Source: Massospora cicadina (Eukaryota > Entomophthoromycota > Entomophthoromycetes > Entomophthorales > Entomophthoraceae). From it: a stretch of DNA of 64,000 nucleotides. The stretch is taken from contig JAKSZP010000114.1 of assembly GCA_022478985.1 (NCBI GenBank), positions 1 to 64,000 of the forward strand. The letters are read 5' to 3'. Positions 1 to 10,789 of the stretch are shown here, piece by piece (the stretch's first letter is position 1; every line of letters starts with the position of its first letter). The notes beneath the pieces are model-generated. The model was not told the DNA's origin, made no database searches, and saw only the letters and a program-made list of their open reading frames with translations. The translations under genes and the position numbers were made by a program.

Positions 1-12
1 GGTACCTTTAGC

Positions 13-440
13 TCATTCAACAGCACAATTTGTGGAAGGATTGTAAAGATCTGTAAATGATTGATATGTACCCATCAATTTTTTGAGCTCAGATACTACT
101 TGTGAAATGAAATTAGTTCCATTATCAGATAATAGTACTTTTGGGCTACCATGATGGGTGAAAACTTGTTTTAAAGAGGAAAGATGCTGTAGACTTAGTG
201 GTGACAGTATTAAAGAGACATCCTCAATCCATTTTGGTAAAATGGTCAATAACTAATATGATATAATGATGTCCATAAGTAGCGGTGGAAAGGGGACCCA
301 TTACATCAATAATCATAATGGAAAAAGGTTCTGATGGTCTCACAATTTTATGTAGATAGATCAGATTCCCACCAAGTTTTTTTGGCAAATAAGACAAGTT
401 TCCAAAACATCGTGTACATTTTCCATCATATTATCCAAAT
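13..440 (-). pseudogene. Integrase fragment of element O
   Basis: This is a retroviral-type DDE integrase, which joins element cDNA to chromosomal DNA. The CxxC half of the zinc-binding HHCC module (TCLICQK) is at about 385-396. The first catalytic Asp is in a segment resembling EPFSIMIIDVMGPLS near 307. The second is in LLSDNGTNF near 127, and the expected Glu lies near 20 (NCAVE). At least one frame shift separates the zinc module from the core, and the window edge removes the C-terminal region. The family assignment is secure; the copy cannot be functional. Confidence 0.85.
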
Positions 441-719
441 AACATTGTAAATCAACCACAGTAAGGTCTTAGCAACAGCTCCTTGCCCTATGGATTAATG
501 GACCTTCATAACGAACACTGGTCCTAGAAGAAGGCTGAATAAAAGGTAGCATTTGGATCCCAACTTCTTATAAAAAGATCCTTCTTTAACTTGAGTATTC
601 TTAGTTAAAGATTGTAACTTTGCTATAACGTCCTTAGATTCATGATACCATAGTTCAAGTTTGCCAATTAGGTCAAAGATGCGATCCTCTTCAGCAGTAA
701 TAGGGTTAGTATAGGTACC

Positions 720-1130
720 CAAGAAATTCCATCAGCATTTTGGTGTATAGCTTCAGTACAATGTTGAATTGAAAATTATAATTTTAAAGCTTTAGAGCCC
801 GTCTAGCTAAGCGTCCATTAAGATCTTTCATTTGTTACAATTATTTTAAGGATGCGTGATTTGTGATGATAGTAGAATGTTTGCCATAAAGATAGGGACA
901 AAAAAGCTTGATGGCTGATAGGACCATGAGGCACTCCCTTTAAGTAACTCTTAAGTTGCTTTCTGCTTTGCAAAGGGTTATAATATAATAAGCGAAAGGA
1001 TGATCTATCAGGTTGGAGTCAGTCTGAGACAGAATAGCCTCAATTGCTACATTAATGCCATTAGTAAACAAGAGAAAAGGTTTTGAAAAATCAGCATGAG
1101 CAAAATTGGGGCACTGATTAAAGCTTAAAG
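720..1130 (-). pseudogene. RNase H domain of element O
   Basis: Minus-strand translation gives the usual Ty3/gypsy RNase H run: a segment like FAHADFSKPFLLFTN, then a DHPFAYYI-like stretch, then YLYGKHSTIITNHASLK. It ends in a linker leading to the integrase zinc module. RNase H degrades the RNA strand during reverse transcription. A further open stretch at 495-722 (minus) is the RNase H to integrase linker. Several stops interrupt it. Confidence 0.75.
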
Positions 1131-1439
1131 TAAAAAAATCAAATGCTTGCTGTTGTGCCTCTCCCCATAAAAAGAGAATTCCTTATGCATTAAACAAACT
1201 AAAGGTTCAGAAATTTTAGCAAATGGAAAATAAAACGTCAGTAATAACCAACCATCACTATAAACACTTGAATATCAAGTAAGCTCTTAGGAACGGACAA
1301 GTCCATAATAGTTTGAATCTTGTCAGACAAGGGTAATATCCCTTCATGATTAAACTTATGGCCTTCAAATTTCATCTCTGTTTTAAAAAAGCACACATAA
1401 ATGGCTTTAGCTTAAGAGAATCTCAGCGCATTCTGACAA

Positions 1440-2040
1440 ATACTTCCTTCAAATGGGCTAAATGCTCAATGAAATTATGAAAAAAAACAGTAAAATCATC
1501 TAAATAAACGTGAACTCAGGAAAGCTTCAAATCACCAAATAAGCCATCCATGGCCCTATGAAAAATAGCAGGGCATTACAAAGCCCCTGTAGCATATGAG
1601 TAGGTTCAAATAAACCCTCACTAGAAATTAAAGCGCATTTTTTGACGATCTTAAAGATTCAGTTTAATTTGCCTTAAACACTAGCAAGGTCCATGGCAGA
1701 AAAGAACTGTGACCCAGACTGTAGTCTTAACAAATGATCAATGTGAGGTTATGGATACAAATCTTTTTGAGTAACAGCATTAAGAAGACGATAATCCATA
1801 AGCACTTTATGAACCCCATCCTTTTTACAGATATGAAGTAGAGGGGAAGCCCATGGACTTTGTGAAGGAGTTAATTAGTTCAGCTTCAAGGAGTCATTTT
1901 AATTCCACATAAACTTGAGCCTCCTCAACTTTATATTTAAATAAGGCCAAGCTCAAATAGAAGAATATCTCTTGTTATTACTTAGTGCTGCACATTTTTC
2001 ATTAATGCAAGTGCCGGAACCTTTTGTGAATATATCCACA
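1440..2040 (-). pseudogene. Reverse transcriptase of element O, split by element N
   Basis: Fragments of a Ty3/gypsy RT read on the minus strand. They include a MDYRLLNAVTQ-like motif, FFSAMDLA at about 1684-1704, PTHMLQGLCNA near 1600, and the catalytic YLDD at about 1493-1506 followed by an FTVFF segment. The N-terminal side stops at 2044, where N inserted. Joining 2040 to 8525 on paper gives an uninterrupted IEEYxDIF-type motif, which normally precedes the RT, so the two halves belong together. Confidence 0.85.
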
Positions 2041-2044
2041 TATT
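2040..2044. repeat. Target-site duplication of element N (left copy)
   Basis: The five bases ATATT immediately before the 5' LTR of N are repeated exactly at 8525-8529 immediately after its 3' LTR. A 5-bp duplication is typical of Ty3/gypsy integrases and fixes the boundaries of N. Confidence 0.93.
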
Positions 2045-3152
2045 TGTAACAGTCAAGGCGTTGCCTGACCGCCACATAGCCCTAATCGTCTTTAGTGCAA
2101 TTATTTAGGCCAAGGATGAGGGACACAATGGTTACAAGTTTTGTAAATGAAAATCCAACAAATCAGATGCCTCAATATTGAATTTAAATAAATACACAAG
2201 GTTGATGAAAAAACCCTTGTAAATGGCGCTCTGGCCAACCAGATGCTACCAAATACAATTTACCAAATGTGGCGATGAGGGAGCAGATTCTCAAAAATGA
2301 AGTTCTGGCCAACCAGATGCAGCCAAGTCCAATATCCCAAATGTGTTGACAAGGATGAAAATCCTCATATATGGCGCTCTAGCCAACCATATGCAGCCAC
2401 CACAATATTACCAAAAAAGGGCGATGAGGATGAAAACCCTTATAAATGGCTCTCTGGCCAATCAGATGCCTCCACTTCAGTTGAGGCTAGACAATCCTCT
2501 TGGAAATGGCTATCAGGAAAATCAGAGGCTGCAAAAACCCTTTTAACTAATACAATATTTAGAAATTTGGACGCAGGGAATGGCTTGGGCTTTGAAAACA
2601 ATTTATAACGAAATAATAAATTTGGAAAAGTTTCTGCAACTGTGAGAGTACCTGGTCTTAGTTCTGGAATGGGTCTCAACAAGGAAATCGAGGGTCTAGG
2701 GCCTCAGGTTATGACTGTCATTAAGAAGATGCCCATGGAATCCGCAGAGAACAAGACCCACTCGTCTCCTTAATCACAGTATAAATTTAGACTGATGAAG
2801 CTGCATAAAGCAGTTTTATCTACTAAAATTTGCAATAAAACTTAGTAAAATCAGAAAAGAATTTTCAAAAATTGGAAATAATCTTTATTATGATCTTAAA
2901 GGGAAACTACACATGAACCACAGCTCAGACTTTGACAGGGATATTGAGTCTCTATATGCACTCTCTGGAGGACAGACCCTTTTCTTGGTGCCAGCATAGT
3001 ATTGACTGTGGCACAAACTTTCATATTCAAGTGCTTCCCATATAGTTGGATTAAGGATATTTCCACAGCAGGGTTATCCTTCTTGTGGGCGCTTACCTGG
3101 GCACTCTTGCCTAATTGCTTTGTGGCAGTGTTCAGGGACCCCATCTGTCACA
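2045..3152 (+). repeat. 5' LTR of element N
   Basis: Begins TGTAACAGTCAAGGCG and ends CTGTCACA, matching the 3' copy at 7418-8524 (TGTAATGG...CGTCACA). The LTR carries the element's promoter and polyadenylation signals. Unusually, its left half holds about four imperfect tandem units (see 2203-2500). The sequence after it (TTAGACGAAACTC) shows no clear TGG-initial tRNA primer site. Confidence 0.92.
2203..2500 (+). repeat. Imperfect tandem repeats inside the N LTR
   Basis: Four degenerate units of about 71-78 bp start near 2203, 2274, 2352 and 2423. Each contains variants of GATGAGGATGAAAACC, ATGGCGCTCTGGCCAACC and AGATGCAGCCA. The same array recurs in the 3' LTR at about 7570-7870. Repeated U3 units often act as enhancer blocks in LTRs; that role here is inferred. 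Confidence 0.8.
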
Positions 3153-3384
3153 TTAGACGAAACTCATTTAATATAGTTTCTTTATTTTTGGATATGATGG
3201 ATAAACCTTCAGAACGCGCCTTGCCTGCATGGTAAGAACACCCAACCACGTTTCTGATGGTCATCTTTTCTCTCCTGTTACACTTGAGAGAAGTCGCCCG
3301 TTTCCACCCCTCCCACGGACATGTCCAAATCTACTCTCATTCTGAGCAGCCCTCATCAGAATTCTGACAGGCCCTCACTCCAGG

Positions 3385-4135
3385 GGAGCTGAGCACCCTA
3401 CATGCCACCTTCTCTAGTGTAAGACTCCAGGCCTGGCTGACCACTGCCTCAGGAGGAACTACCCCAGTGTCACTCCAGATTGCTCAAATATTGACCGCCC
3501 TGCTATAGAACTTGGCAGATTAATTTACTGAGCTATTGGAAGCCCAGTCAGTGCTCTCTCCCACCATGGAGGAATGTCTCCAGTTGGTTGAGAGGGTAGC
3601 CACACCTAATGACTTCCAAGATACGGCTTGGTCAGCCCTCCTAAACCTCATACAAGGGAAGATGTCGGTCATGGAGTATACCCATGTATACCTCCCATTG
3701 GCTAAGGCAGCCAAAGTCACCTCTACCTAGATTGCGCGGATGTTTCACCAGAATCTCCGTCCTGACATCCTCACTGCCATGGCTGCCACTCACCTAGGAG
3801 CCACCCTTGATGAGGAAATTCCAGTCGCAACTTAGGTTGAGGGCCAACTGGCACTAGCTCAGGCAAAATCCCATCCCATGTCACAACATAGGAAGATCTG
3901 CGGCCGCCAAGCTGAGTATGAGCTGGTCTCCAGCACCTCGCAGGAGAACTCTCAAGGATCACCCTTCAGCTCCACCAATGGGGTGAACCTCTTTGAAAAC
4001 CTCAGAGAGGGCAACCCCAGTCCTTCCTACAACTTCCGCCCTACCCCCACGCGCGTTGCTACAGTCAATAAAGGAAATACCTCGTCTTATCTCTATGTTC
4101 CCTATTCGTTACAGCTTTGGGGAAGAAAAGGGTAG
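3385..4135 (+). pseudogene. Gag of element N
   Basis: The structural protein region between the 5' LTR and the protease. Readable parts are an acidic N-terminal stretch (3536-3730), then a retro-Gag capsid segment with QGKMSVMEYTHVYLPLAKAA (about 3653-3712) and FHQNLRPDIL. A Ser/Asn-rich tail follows (3878-4135). The stop after TST at about 3730 and further stops break the frame. I could not see an intact CCHC knuckle. The assignment rests on position and the capsid motif. Confidence 0.72.
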
Positions 4136-4140
4136 AGGGA

Positions 4141-4400
4141 GGACCAACTTCTGGAGCTGGTAGACACCGGAGCAGAGGACAACTACCTAGACTATGAGTT
4201 AGCGAAAAGAATAAAGCTGGAGATGGATTGAAAGGGAACCATTACACTAGCAGATACCTTGAAATCAGTGGGAAGTTGGAAAGTCAAAACCCAGGTGCTG
4301 CTGCGGCAGGAGCCTCACACATCTAAAGAAACATTTAGTGTTATTAAAAATCTGCCGCACCCCATAATCCTGGGCATGCAGTGGTGGCACAAGTACTCCA
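4141..4400 (+). pseudogene. Aspartic protease of element N
   Basis: A pepsin-like retroviral protease that processes the Gag-Pol polyprotein. The active-site triad is DTGA at 4163-4174, within LVDTGAEDNYLD. It is followed by an ITLAD strand and, near the end, HPIILGMQWW, which matches the conserved I(I/L)G flap-side motif of Ty3/gypsy proteases. One in-frame stop (TGA, in MDxKGT) interrupts it. Confidence 0.82.
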
Positions 4401-4599
4401 CTCAATTCAAAAAGTAGGAGCGCCTGGTCATGCTGCACCCCAAGGGCCAACCTCCAGTGGAACTAGATTTTTTCATCACTGGTTGAGGGAAGCCTGGGGT
4501 GAACGCAGTACAGGGGCAGGAGCCAGGTGTGGACATTCCTGGAGATTTTCTTACATACGCCCTCCTGTTCCAAAAGAACAAGCTCCTTCAACACCCCCA

Positions 4600-5290
4600 A
4601 ATGGGCCTTTCCACTTTACTTCAAGTTCAGAAAGGATGAGGAGTTTTCCAAGGTTTGCCCCGTCTACCCTTTGAACCTGAAAGCGAAGGCTGCCTTAGAA
4701 GTTTATGTTAAGGAAATGCTAGAGCGTGGGATGATCGTTCCCTATAATTCTCCTGTGGTGTCACCCATACTCCTGGTCCCAAAAGCAAGTGGCAAGCTAA
4801 GCCTGAGTGTGGATTACTGGCATTTGAATACAATAACTGAGTCTGACCCCTAAATCATCCCATTGATGGAGACCATCTCTCAGATTTCAGATAGTCAGGT
4901 TTTTTAAGCTGGACCTGGTTGATGCATTCAATCAAGTTCCTGTGATCGCAGAGCAACAACAATATATGGCGATCAAGTGCCACTTGGGGGTGTTTGAGTC
5001 TAAGGTGATGCCCTTCAGCATCAAGAACGCCCCAGCAGTATTCCAGCGTACCATAGACAACGCTTTAAGAAACCTAATTAGGAAATGTTGTGTGGCATAC
5101 ATGGATGATATCCTCATGTTCTCCAAGATCAGAGAGGATCACAAAGGCGATGTGCTGAGCGTGCTGGAGGTCCTCAATAAAGCGAACCTCCGCCGGAAGC
5201 CATCAAAATGTGAATTCTACAAGGACTCTGTCTCCTTCTTAGGTAACGTAGTCTTCAAAAAGGGAACAGCCATATTCCCTAAAAGTTGAA
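4600..5290 (+). pseudogene. Reverse transcriptase of element N
   Basis: A well preserved Ty3/gypsy RT. The fingers segment includes MLERGMIVPYNSPVVSPILL (about 4718-4777) and SVDYWHLNTIT. The first catalytic Asp is in FKLDLVDAFNQV (near 4911), preceded by a frame shift in a T run. Then come SIKNAPAVFQRTIDNAL and the catalytic YMDD at 5098-5109 (AYMDDILMFSK), ending with the CEFYKDSVSFLGNVV connection motif. One stop at about 4851 and the shift make it inactive. Confidence 0.9.
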
Positions 5291-5294
5291 GGCA

Positions 5295-5870
5295 GTGAGA
5301 GATTGGCCAGCCCCTAAAGATAAAATTGGCGTTAGAAGCTTTCTGGGCGTAGCGAATTTCCTGAGAAGGTTTGAAAAAGACCTATCCAAAACTGCGGCAC
5401 CCTTAACCCGTCAGACAGGGTAGGTGCTGTTCCATTGGGGAGAAGAGGAGGAGAAAGCTTTTACAACCATCAAGGAGAGCCTCATGAAGGCCCCAGTACT
5501 AGCTCACACTGACGCCAACCGCCCTTTCATAGTGGAAACTAACGCATCAAACTTCGTGATTGGGGCGGTTCTGCTGCAGGAGGGGAAGATGGGGTAGACC
5601 ACCCTTTAAGCTACATTAGCAGGAAATTCTGCCCGCTGAGACGAACTATTCTATGTATGACAAGGAGCACCTAGCAATTGTATCAGCTCTGGAGGAATGG
5701 CACCGTCACCTATTGTACGCCGGACAAACTTTTACCATCATAATGGACCACTGCTCTCTAGAATTTTATAAGATCCCAAAGTGCATGAAACAGCGTTAGG
5801 CTAGGTGGCATCTAGAGCTGGCGCCTTATGTTTTCAAGATTGCGTAAAAGTCAGGGGAGAGCAACTTCAT
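5295..5870 (+). pseudogene. RNase H domain of element N
   Basis: Continues from the RT with the connection motif RSFLGVANFLRRF. HTDANRPFIVETNASNFVIG follows at about 5507-5566 and carries the conserved acidic positions of Ty3/gypsy RNase H. A LLQEGK motif leads into a frame-shifted region that should contain the YDKEHLAIV and HHCSLEF segments, visible in another frame. Its role is removal of the RNA template strand. Confidence 0.82.
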
Positions 5871-6129
5871 TACATATCTCCTAAGCAGGGACTCACGAAA
5901 GGCCTTCCCAAAGGAGGAGCTGGATGCCTACAACACAGCAACTATGTTGCTCCCAAATGTGTTTGCTGTCATCCAAAATGCCACCCAAAAACTGAAGGAC
6001 AAGCTCCAGGCCACCCAGCGAAGCTCGAAATATGGGGCCACATTCTGGAAGGACCTGGAGGAGGGGATGGAGAATGAACATCATAGGAATGTCTGTAAAA
6101 AGAAGGGCCCTATCCTCCACAAAGGGCGC

Positions 6130-6960
6130 CCATGATTGCCCAGCTGCGAGCTCCAGGAGGAGGCAATAAGCGCATTCCATGACCACCCTTTGGCGGGACA
6201 ACCTGGGAACGAGAAAATGATAGAGCTCTTGGCCCATAGTTACTCATGGCTGGGGATGCCAAGCGCCGTGAGGGAGTACATCCAATAATGCGTAACTTGC
6301 ACCTGATCCAAGCATGGCAGGCAGAAGCCTTTGGGAAAACTAAAACCACTCCAGATCTCAGGAATGCCGTGCTCCTCACTAAGTGTGGATTTTATAATGG
6401 GGTTTCCAAAGTCAAAGGGGTATTATTCTGTGATGGTGGTAGTGGACAGAATGACCAAGTACGCGGAATTCTTTCAGTGTACCTCTAAAATCAAAGAAAG
6501 GGCACTGCAGAAATCTTTATGAATGAGGTATTTGCTCGCCATGGCCTCCTGGAGGAGATAATGCTAGATAGAGGCCCACAATTTATCGCACAATATGGCA
6601 ACACTACTTGAAATCTTCAGATCAAACCGTGCAGATCACTGGCCTACCACACTCAGTCAGATGGCCAGACAGAACGAGTCAATCAATTCCTTGAGCAGTA
6701 TCTGCAATGCTACATGACCACCCAACAGGAGCGCTGGATGGAATGGCTGAAACTATCCCAATTTGCTTACAATAATTTAGCACACTCATCAATGGGAATG
6801 TCACCCTTCATGGCAAACTATGGGTTCCACCCAAAGATGGTGGAAAACTACCCTGGAGGTCCAAACCCAGTGGCGATCAACCTGGCAATGGAGATGAGGG
6901 AAAACCTGAAAGTCCTATGAGCAAATTTAACAAAAGTGATAGAGTTGCAGAAGAAGAAGG
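6130..6960 (+). pseudogene. Integrase of element N
   Basis: The zinc-binding module reads FHDHPLAGQPGNEK and then CVTC (about 6174-6310). The usual second His appears as Gln in the GHPG position. The catalytic core contains VDFIMGFPKSKG and VVVDRMTKYAEFF (about 6382-6475), then DRGPQFIA (about 6568), then SDGQTERVNQFLEQYLQC with the catalytic Glu (about 6655-6710). The C-terminal part of the core, QERWMEWLKLSQFAYNN...MSPFMANYGFHP (6714-6920), is open. All three DDE residues are still encoded but in different frames. Confidence 0.9.
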
Positions 6961-7239
6961 CTGACACTCACTGATCCGAGGCCCTGGTGCTAAAGGAAGG
7001 AGATTTAGTGATGATCAATGCGAAAACTATACAGTTCCTGCTAGATGCAGGAAATTTGGACCAGTTGCCCTGAGTCCATTCAAGATCCTCAACCAAATTG
7101 AATGAAGTAGCTTACAAACTGGAGTTTTCCAAGGGATCTTGTGCACATCTGGCACTGCATGTCTAACAACTGAAGAAGTTTAAAGGCCCTCTTCCAGAGA
7201 AACTGGAGCCACGCCACTTGGGATACCCAGGAGAGGCTG

Positions 7240-7417
7240 AATATGAGGTGGAGGAATCCAGGACATGAAGATTACACGGAAAAAGCGTTGGTATTTGGTA
7301 AAGAGGGCTGGGTTACCTGGTGGAAGAGTCTATATTGCAGACTGCCGTCAACTGCAGCAACTGCCCACAGAAGTGGAGGAGTTCTTGAGTTGGTGGAGGC
7401 TCTCATCTGGGGGGTGA
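7240..7417 (+). pseudogene. Chromodomain at the C-terminus of N integrase
   Basis: After YEVEE (7240-7254), one frame shift leads into QDMKITRKKRWYLVKRAG and then RQLQQLPTEVEEF. This matches the chromodomain pattern YEVE-I...YLVKW-GY...L....ELLEEF. In chromoviruses this module directs integration to heterochromatin marks such as H3K9me. The aromatic Trp of the W(K/R)GY position reads as Arg, so the methyl-lysine cage may be damaged. The stop codon TGA (7415-7417) directly abuts the 3' LTR. Confidence 0.8.
7407..7417 (+). other. Polypurine tract of element N
   Basis: A run of six G (7409-7414) directly upstream of the 3' LTR start at 7418, in the position where plus-strand DNA synthesis is primed. 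It overlaps the last codons of the integrase/chromodomain frame. Confidence 0.7.
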
Positions 7418-8524
7418 TGTAATGGTCAAGGCGTTGCCTGACTACCACATTGCTCTAATCTTCCCTAGTGTGATAATGAGGCCAAGGGTGAGGGGCACAA
7501 TTGTTACAATTTTCATAAATGGCAATCTGATGAAACAGATGACTTAAAATAAGAATTAAATATATATCGTGAGGTTGATGAGGAAGAAAATCTAGTAAAT
7601 GGCGATCTGCTCCACTAGATGATGCCAAATACAATATTACCAAATGCTGTGATGAGGGAGCAGATCCTAAAAACAAAGTTCTGGCCAACCAGATGCGGCC
7701 AAATCTGATGTCCTCAAATGTGTCAACAAGGATGAAATTTCGTAAATGGCGCTCTGTCCAACCAGATGCTGCCAACCAAAATATTACCAAAAAGGGAGAT
7801 GAGAATAAAAACCCTCATAAATGGCGCTCTAGCCAACCAGATGCTGCAACTTCAGTTGAGGCCAGAAAAGCCTCTTAAAAATGGCTTATAAATTAATCAG
7901 AGGCTGCCAAACCCCTTTTAACTGATACAATTTTGAGAAATATGGACGTAGGTGATAGCTTGGGCTTTAAGAACAATTTGAAGCAAAATAATAAATGTGG
8001 AAAGTTTTCATAACCATGCGAGTACCCAGTCCTAGTTCAGGAATAAGTCTCAACAGGGAAATCGAGGGTCTATATCCTCAGGTTATGCTTTCAGTAAGAA
8101 GATGCCCGTGGACTCCACGGAGAACAAGACCCGCTCTTCTCCTTAAGCACAGTCTAAATTTAGACTGACAAAGCTGCATAAAGCAGTTTCATCTTCTAGA
8201 ATTTGCAATAAAACTTAATAAAATCAGAAAAGAATTTTCAGAATCGAAAATCATATTTATTAAGATCTTAAGGGAAACTACACATGAACCACAGCTCAGA
8301 CTTTGACAGGTATATTGAGTCTCTATATGCACTCTCTGAAGGACAGACCCTCTTGCTTGGTGCCAGCATAGTACTGACTGTGGCAAAAACTTTCATAGTC
8401 AAGTGCTTCCCACATAGTCAGATTAAGGATATTTCCACAGCAGGGTTATCTTGCTTGTGGGCACTTACCTGGGCACTCTTGCCTAACTGCTTTGTGGCAT
8501 TGTTCAGGGACCCCGTCCGTCACA
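7418..8524 (+). repeat. 3' LTR of element N
   Basis: A 1107-bp direct repeat of 2045-3152, with the same ends and the same internal tandem units (about 7570-7870). Point differences and small gaps between the two LTRs mean the insertion is not recent. The right-hand target duplication ATATT follows at 8525-8529. Confidence 0.92.
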
Positions 8525-8529
8525 ATATT

Positions 8530-9430
8530 CTTCAATTAGAGCTTCTGCTGCTTGTTGTTGTTCATTAGTAAGCGAATCTCTATATACAACTTTGACTCTA
8601 GAAATGATTAATGGATCAACCAACCCAAAAATACTTAACTTCCCACATCCTGTAATAGATAGTATTTCATTACCAGGAGTAGGCCGCACATAAGTGATAG
8701 GGTTGTTTTGATTCAATTACATAGTTTGAGAGGTGAGATAAGTTAATAAAACTAGATTAGTTCCATTATATGCAGGATCAAGGATACCAGGACAAGTTAA
8801 GGCCTCCAGATGGGAGGGGTTAAGGTTATCTGAAATCTCTTATACATGATGAGCTGGTAATATTACTTGCACAACAGCAACAATTATAACTTGAGCTTTA
8901 GGAGGAATAGTAATTAATTTGATAGAGTATAAAGGCATTTCTTTTGATGCACAAGCTGCTAAATGAGGAGAAATAGTTTTAGGTCCTAATGTTCAGTATT
9001 CAAGAAAATAGATGGAGTTAGGATATTACAATAGACAGCACGTCGTTTAAATTTTCCCTTGTCATTTAGGACATCTCTTAAACTAAAGGTACTCAATATA
9101 CAATTAAAGAAAGTTAATTGTCATTATGACTAATTATCACATCAAAATTAATAATAAATTTGGGTCCCAAAAGCAAGTCATAACAGTTATTGTCCAACAC
9201 TACTACAGGTGATTAAATAGCTCCTTCCCTAAAGCTCATTGGAAGGAAAGAATAAGCTCCTATGTAGCTAGTGTATGAAGGACCAGCAGTTTTATATGTT
9301 TGAGAGTGGTTCAGATCTTACACAATTTTGTTTTTTTATAAAGCTGGGATGAGATCACACATATGGGAGATCCCATGTAAATAATGGCTATAACTTTTAT
9401 TTTGTGTACTATGACATCCAAATGAGTCAC
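8530..9430 (-). pseudogene. Protease and protease-RT linker of element O
   Basis: The minus strand reads VHKIKVIAIIYMGSPICVIS at about 9390-9420. Here the protease DTGS active site appears as YMGS, so the catalytic Asp is lost. VVLDNNCYDLLLGPKF follows at about 9170-9215 and matches the conserved D..YD.LIG element. The open stretch 8504-8716 (NNPITYVRPTPGNEIL..., ending IEEY) is the linker before the RT and rejoins the sequence at 2040 once N is removed. Confidence 0.75.
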
Positions 9431-9659
9431 ATTAGTACCAAAATGTGGGATTGAAAATACAGGAGTACTAATTGTTCAAATTGTAGTAGATATGATGCAG
9501 AAATGTAAGAAGAAATAGTATCATTTTTGACTAAATCATTAGGGATATCAAGTCCACCTAGAGCATCTATCACATAATAGTCATAAAAGTATTAGAAACT
9601 TGAGATGGATGCACAGTAGTAGGTCAGCACATGGAGCCTCTTGCCCTATGCTGACTCCT

Positions 9660-10480
9660 CTTTTTTAAACTAGTAAGCTTGTTTCTTCCAACATTGTTGT
9701 TCCATATGACCAACTAGTCCGCAATAGCTGATAGGATCCTTCTTAGGGTTATGTTTGGGTCTAGGAGGCACCGCATGAAAATAGGTGTGAGGGTTATTAG
9801 CTGGAGATGGGTGTACCACACCGTCAAGGATCTCCATTAACGCCTCTTTTATGTTGAGAATAGACCGGAAATTAACTTTGAGACTTTAAATGAAGTAACA
9901 ACTGAGTACGAGAAGCAAAAGCCTTCATCACAGCAGAAGTAGCATCATCTAAAGTAATACTATCACAAGTAGCAATAGTATGGGCATCATAATAAAATTA
10001 CTTGAAAAATCTCTGAATTGACTCTCCTTACTTAACTTGGATGCTCATGAAGGCTTACTTTTGATTAGACAGAATTTGTTCACTTCCAAATTCTTTAATA
10101 AGGGCAGTTTTCACTTGAACCCAAGTATGGCAAACCTTAAGATGAGGAACATGATTCCTTGAGCGAATTGACATAATCAAGAAGTAATATGCCGAAATTT
10201 TTGAGGATCAGACACTCCTCCTATAGCTCGCTCATAAACAAATAGATAAAAGTGAATACTACCTTCCAATGGCTCGTACTTATCGTTAAAGGTAGGTTTG
10301 AAAGAGTTTTACTCACTGATTAATATGTGAACGCCCAATACCAGTACAGGATCAGTTTTGGAGGGTTTACACTCAGAGATATGGACTGGAATAGGAATAT
10401 GGTCAACTTGTTGACGTAAATTGTTAAGATCATCCTGTAGTTTTGGACCCATTGAGTAATAAGGTCATCTGAAGAAGATT
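9660..10480 (-). pseudogene. Gag capsid and zinc knuckle of element O
   Basis: Minus-strand translation gives KYEPLEGSIHFYLFVYERAI near 10250-10310. It aligns with the capsid of element D (FIPGKGSIATFLYVYEAAVYG). Further downstream, about 9690-9735, is YCGLVGHMEQQCWKK, a CCHC nucleocapsid knuckle whose first Cys is missing. Many stops separate the two. The nucleocapsid normally binds and packages element RNA. Confidence 0.72.
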
Positions 10481-10789
10481 AATTTAAATTAGAAATCATT
10501 GAGAGAATTTTATCTTGCTTATTCTCAAGTACTCCTTATTTAGTGGTTAAGAAATTAATGGAGGCTGTTAACATTGCAAACTGAGATTCTTGAGAGGTTT
10601 AATTAGTGTCACATAGATAATGATCATTGTCAACAACATATGATAAATTGGTTAACAAATAATCTAGTTTAGTTGGATGGCCTTCCAAAGATAACAAACA
10701 TCCCCAAGCTTATTGCTCATATTTGTTTTTCTAAAGCTGGAACTCTTGTTACCAATTGATATTAAGCTTCAGAGCCATGAAACAAAATC

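Larger units (their letters stand above)
1..2044 (-). mobile_element. Ty3/gypsy element O, distal (pol) part
   Basis: Reading the minus strand, integrase, RNase H and reverse transcriptase remnants of one Ty3/gypsy retrotransposon occur in the order expected for the distal half of pol. The element is cut at 2044/2045 by insertion of element N and resumes at 8525. Its downstream LTR lies beyond base 1. The coding sequence has many stops and frame shifts, so it is an old dead copy. Confidence 0.88.
2045..8524 (+). mobile_element. Chromovirus-type Ty3/gypsy retrotransposon N
   Basis: A full-length LTR retrotransposon of 6480 bp: LTR (1108 bp), gag, protease, RT, RNase H, integrase, chromodomain, LTR (1107 bp), with a perfect ATATT target duplication. 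The two LTRs align end to end with scattered mismatches. The coding region has stops and frame shifts, so it is complete in structure but inactive. It sits in the opposite orientation inside the pol gene of element O. Its GC content is visibly higher than that of O. Confidence 0.93.
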
